A stretch of DNA of 64,000 nucleotides from Bacteroidia bacterium. GTDB lineage: Bacteria > Bacteroidota > Bacteroidia > Palsa-965. The notes under the pieces are model-generated. The model was not told the origin of the DNA and did not search any database. It saw only the letters and a list, made by a program, of their open reading frames with translations. The translations under genes and the position numbers were made by a program. Positions 63,884 through 64,000 of this stretch are shown piece after piece (the stretch's first letter is position 1; every line of letters starts with the position of its first letter). Where the stretch lies: contig JALONL010000004.1 of NCBI GenBank assembly GCA_025454955.1, positions 118,193 to 182,192 of the forward strand, in the 5' to 3' direction.

Positions 63884-64000
63884 GGGTTTCAGAGCGAGAA
63901 ACAGAGCGAATATTCAGAGTGAGAAACAGAGCGAGAGCGAGAAAAAAGAGCGAGAGCAAAGCGATGAAATCCGTAGGGGCGCGAGGCTTCGCGCCCAAAG
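63884..64000. repeat. Low-complexity purine tract and REP-like hairpin
   Basis: GAGCGAGAAACAGAGCGA-type units repeat imperfectly from about 63892 to 63960. Then GGGCGCGA (63977-63984) pairs with TCGCGCCC (63989-63996) around GGCT. Such GC-rich hairpins recur in many bacterial intergenic regions. The window ends here. Confidence 0.55.

Overview
The window is chromosomal DNA of a member of the Bacteroidota with roughly balanced GC. The signs are several secreted proteins ending in type IX secretion (T9SS) sorting domains of type A and type B, a fused SecDF, TonB receptor/lipoprotein pairs, a DUF4249 protein, the two-subunit-III/subunit-IV cytochrome oxidase block typical of the phylum, and many Bacteroidota-type promoters (TTTG, 17-21 bp, TAnnTTTG). 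The family cannot be fixed from sequence alone. No transposase, integrase, phage structural gene or CRISPR array is visible.

Layout. 1-6 kb: tatA/B end, secDF and an FG-GAP surface protein. 6-13.8 kb: a histidine-rich small protein, a TonB receptor and two lipoproteins that look like one uptake operon; then a heme-motif beta-propeller lipoprotein, a DCC oxidoreductase, a half-length aldehyde dehydrogenase and a T9SS protein. 13.9-23.8 kb: a surface-polysaccharide block (cysQ, gmd, fcl, acetyltransferase, WecA-like transferase, two Wzi/RemB-like barrel proteins) interrupted by a satD-DUF3307 pair with a regular operator array. 23.9-29.1 kb: heme/copper oxidase assembly (ctaB, two subunits III, subunit IV, two SCO-like proteins, DUF420). 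29.4-35.8 kb: DUF4249/TonB pair, a barrel-like protein and a remnant of its paralogue, an Ntn-hydrolase/DUF2141 fusion. 35.8-40.5 kb: SAM-I riboswitch, methyltransferase and metH. 40.6-48.9 kb: an accessory stretch holding an AT-rich propeller adhesin, two Crp/Fnr paralogues, small membrane proteins and two displaced copies of the metH 3' end. 49.2-52 kb: CAP-domain and T9SS proteins. 52-55.1 kb: an RNA-ligase locus. 55.3-64 kb: a small secreted protein, alpha/beta hydrolase, giant SBBP/T9SS type B protein, endonuclease/exonuclease/phosphatase and an IGHMBP2-like helicase.

The strongest candidate for an undescribed system is 52.06-55.07 kb on the minus strand. A promoter is followed by two short-ORF/terminator modules, then an array of four canonical tRNAs (Lys-UUU, Ile-UAU, Phe-GAA, Arg-ACG), a slightly defective tRNA-His and two aberrant tRNA-like RNAs, then two tiny ORFs, and finally the RNA ligase rtcB, whose start overlaps the second tiny ORF. 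A long-arm hairpin closes the transcript. The arrangement suggests that RNA repair and a reserve or decoy tRNA set are expressed together, possibly under attenuation. Two further signals deserve attention: five 20-bp palindromes on a 28-bp grid in front of satD, and the metH 3'-end copies. The first copy differs from the intact end only at synonymous sites, which points to recombination with a foreign metH rather than simple duplication.
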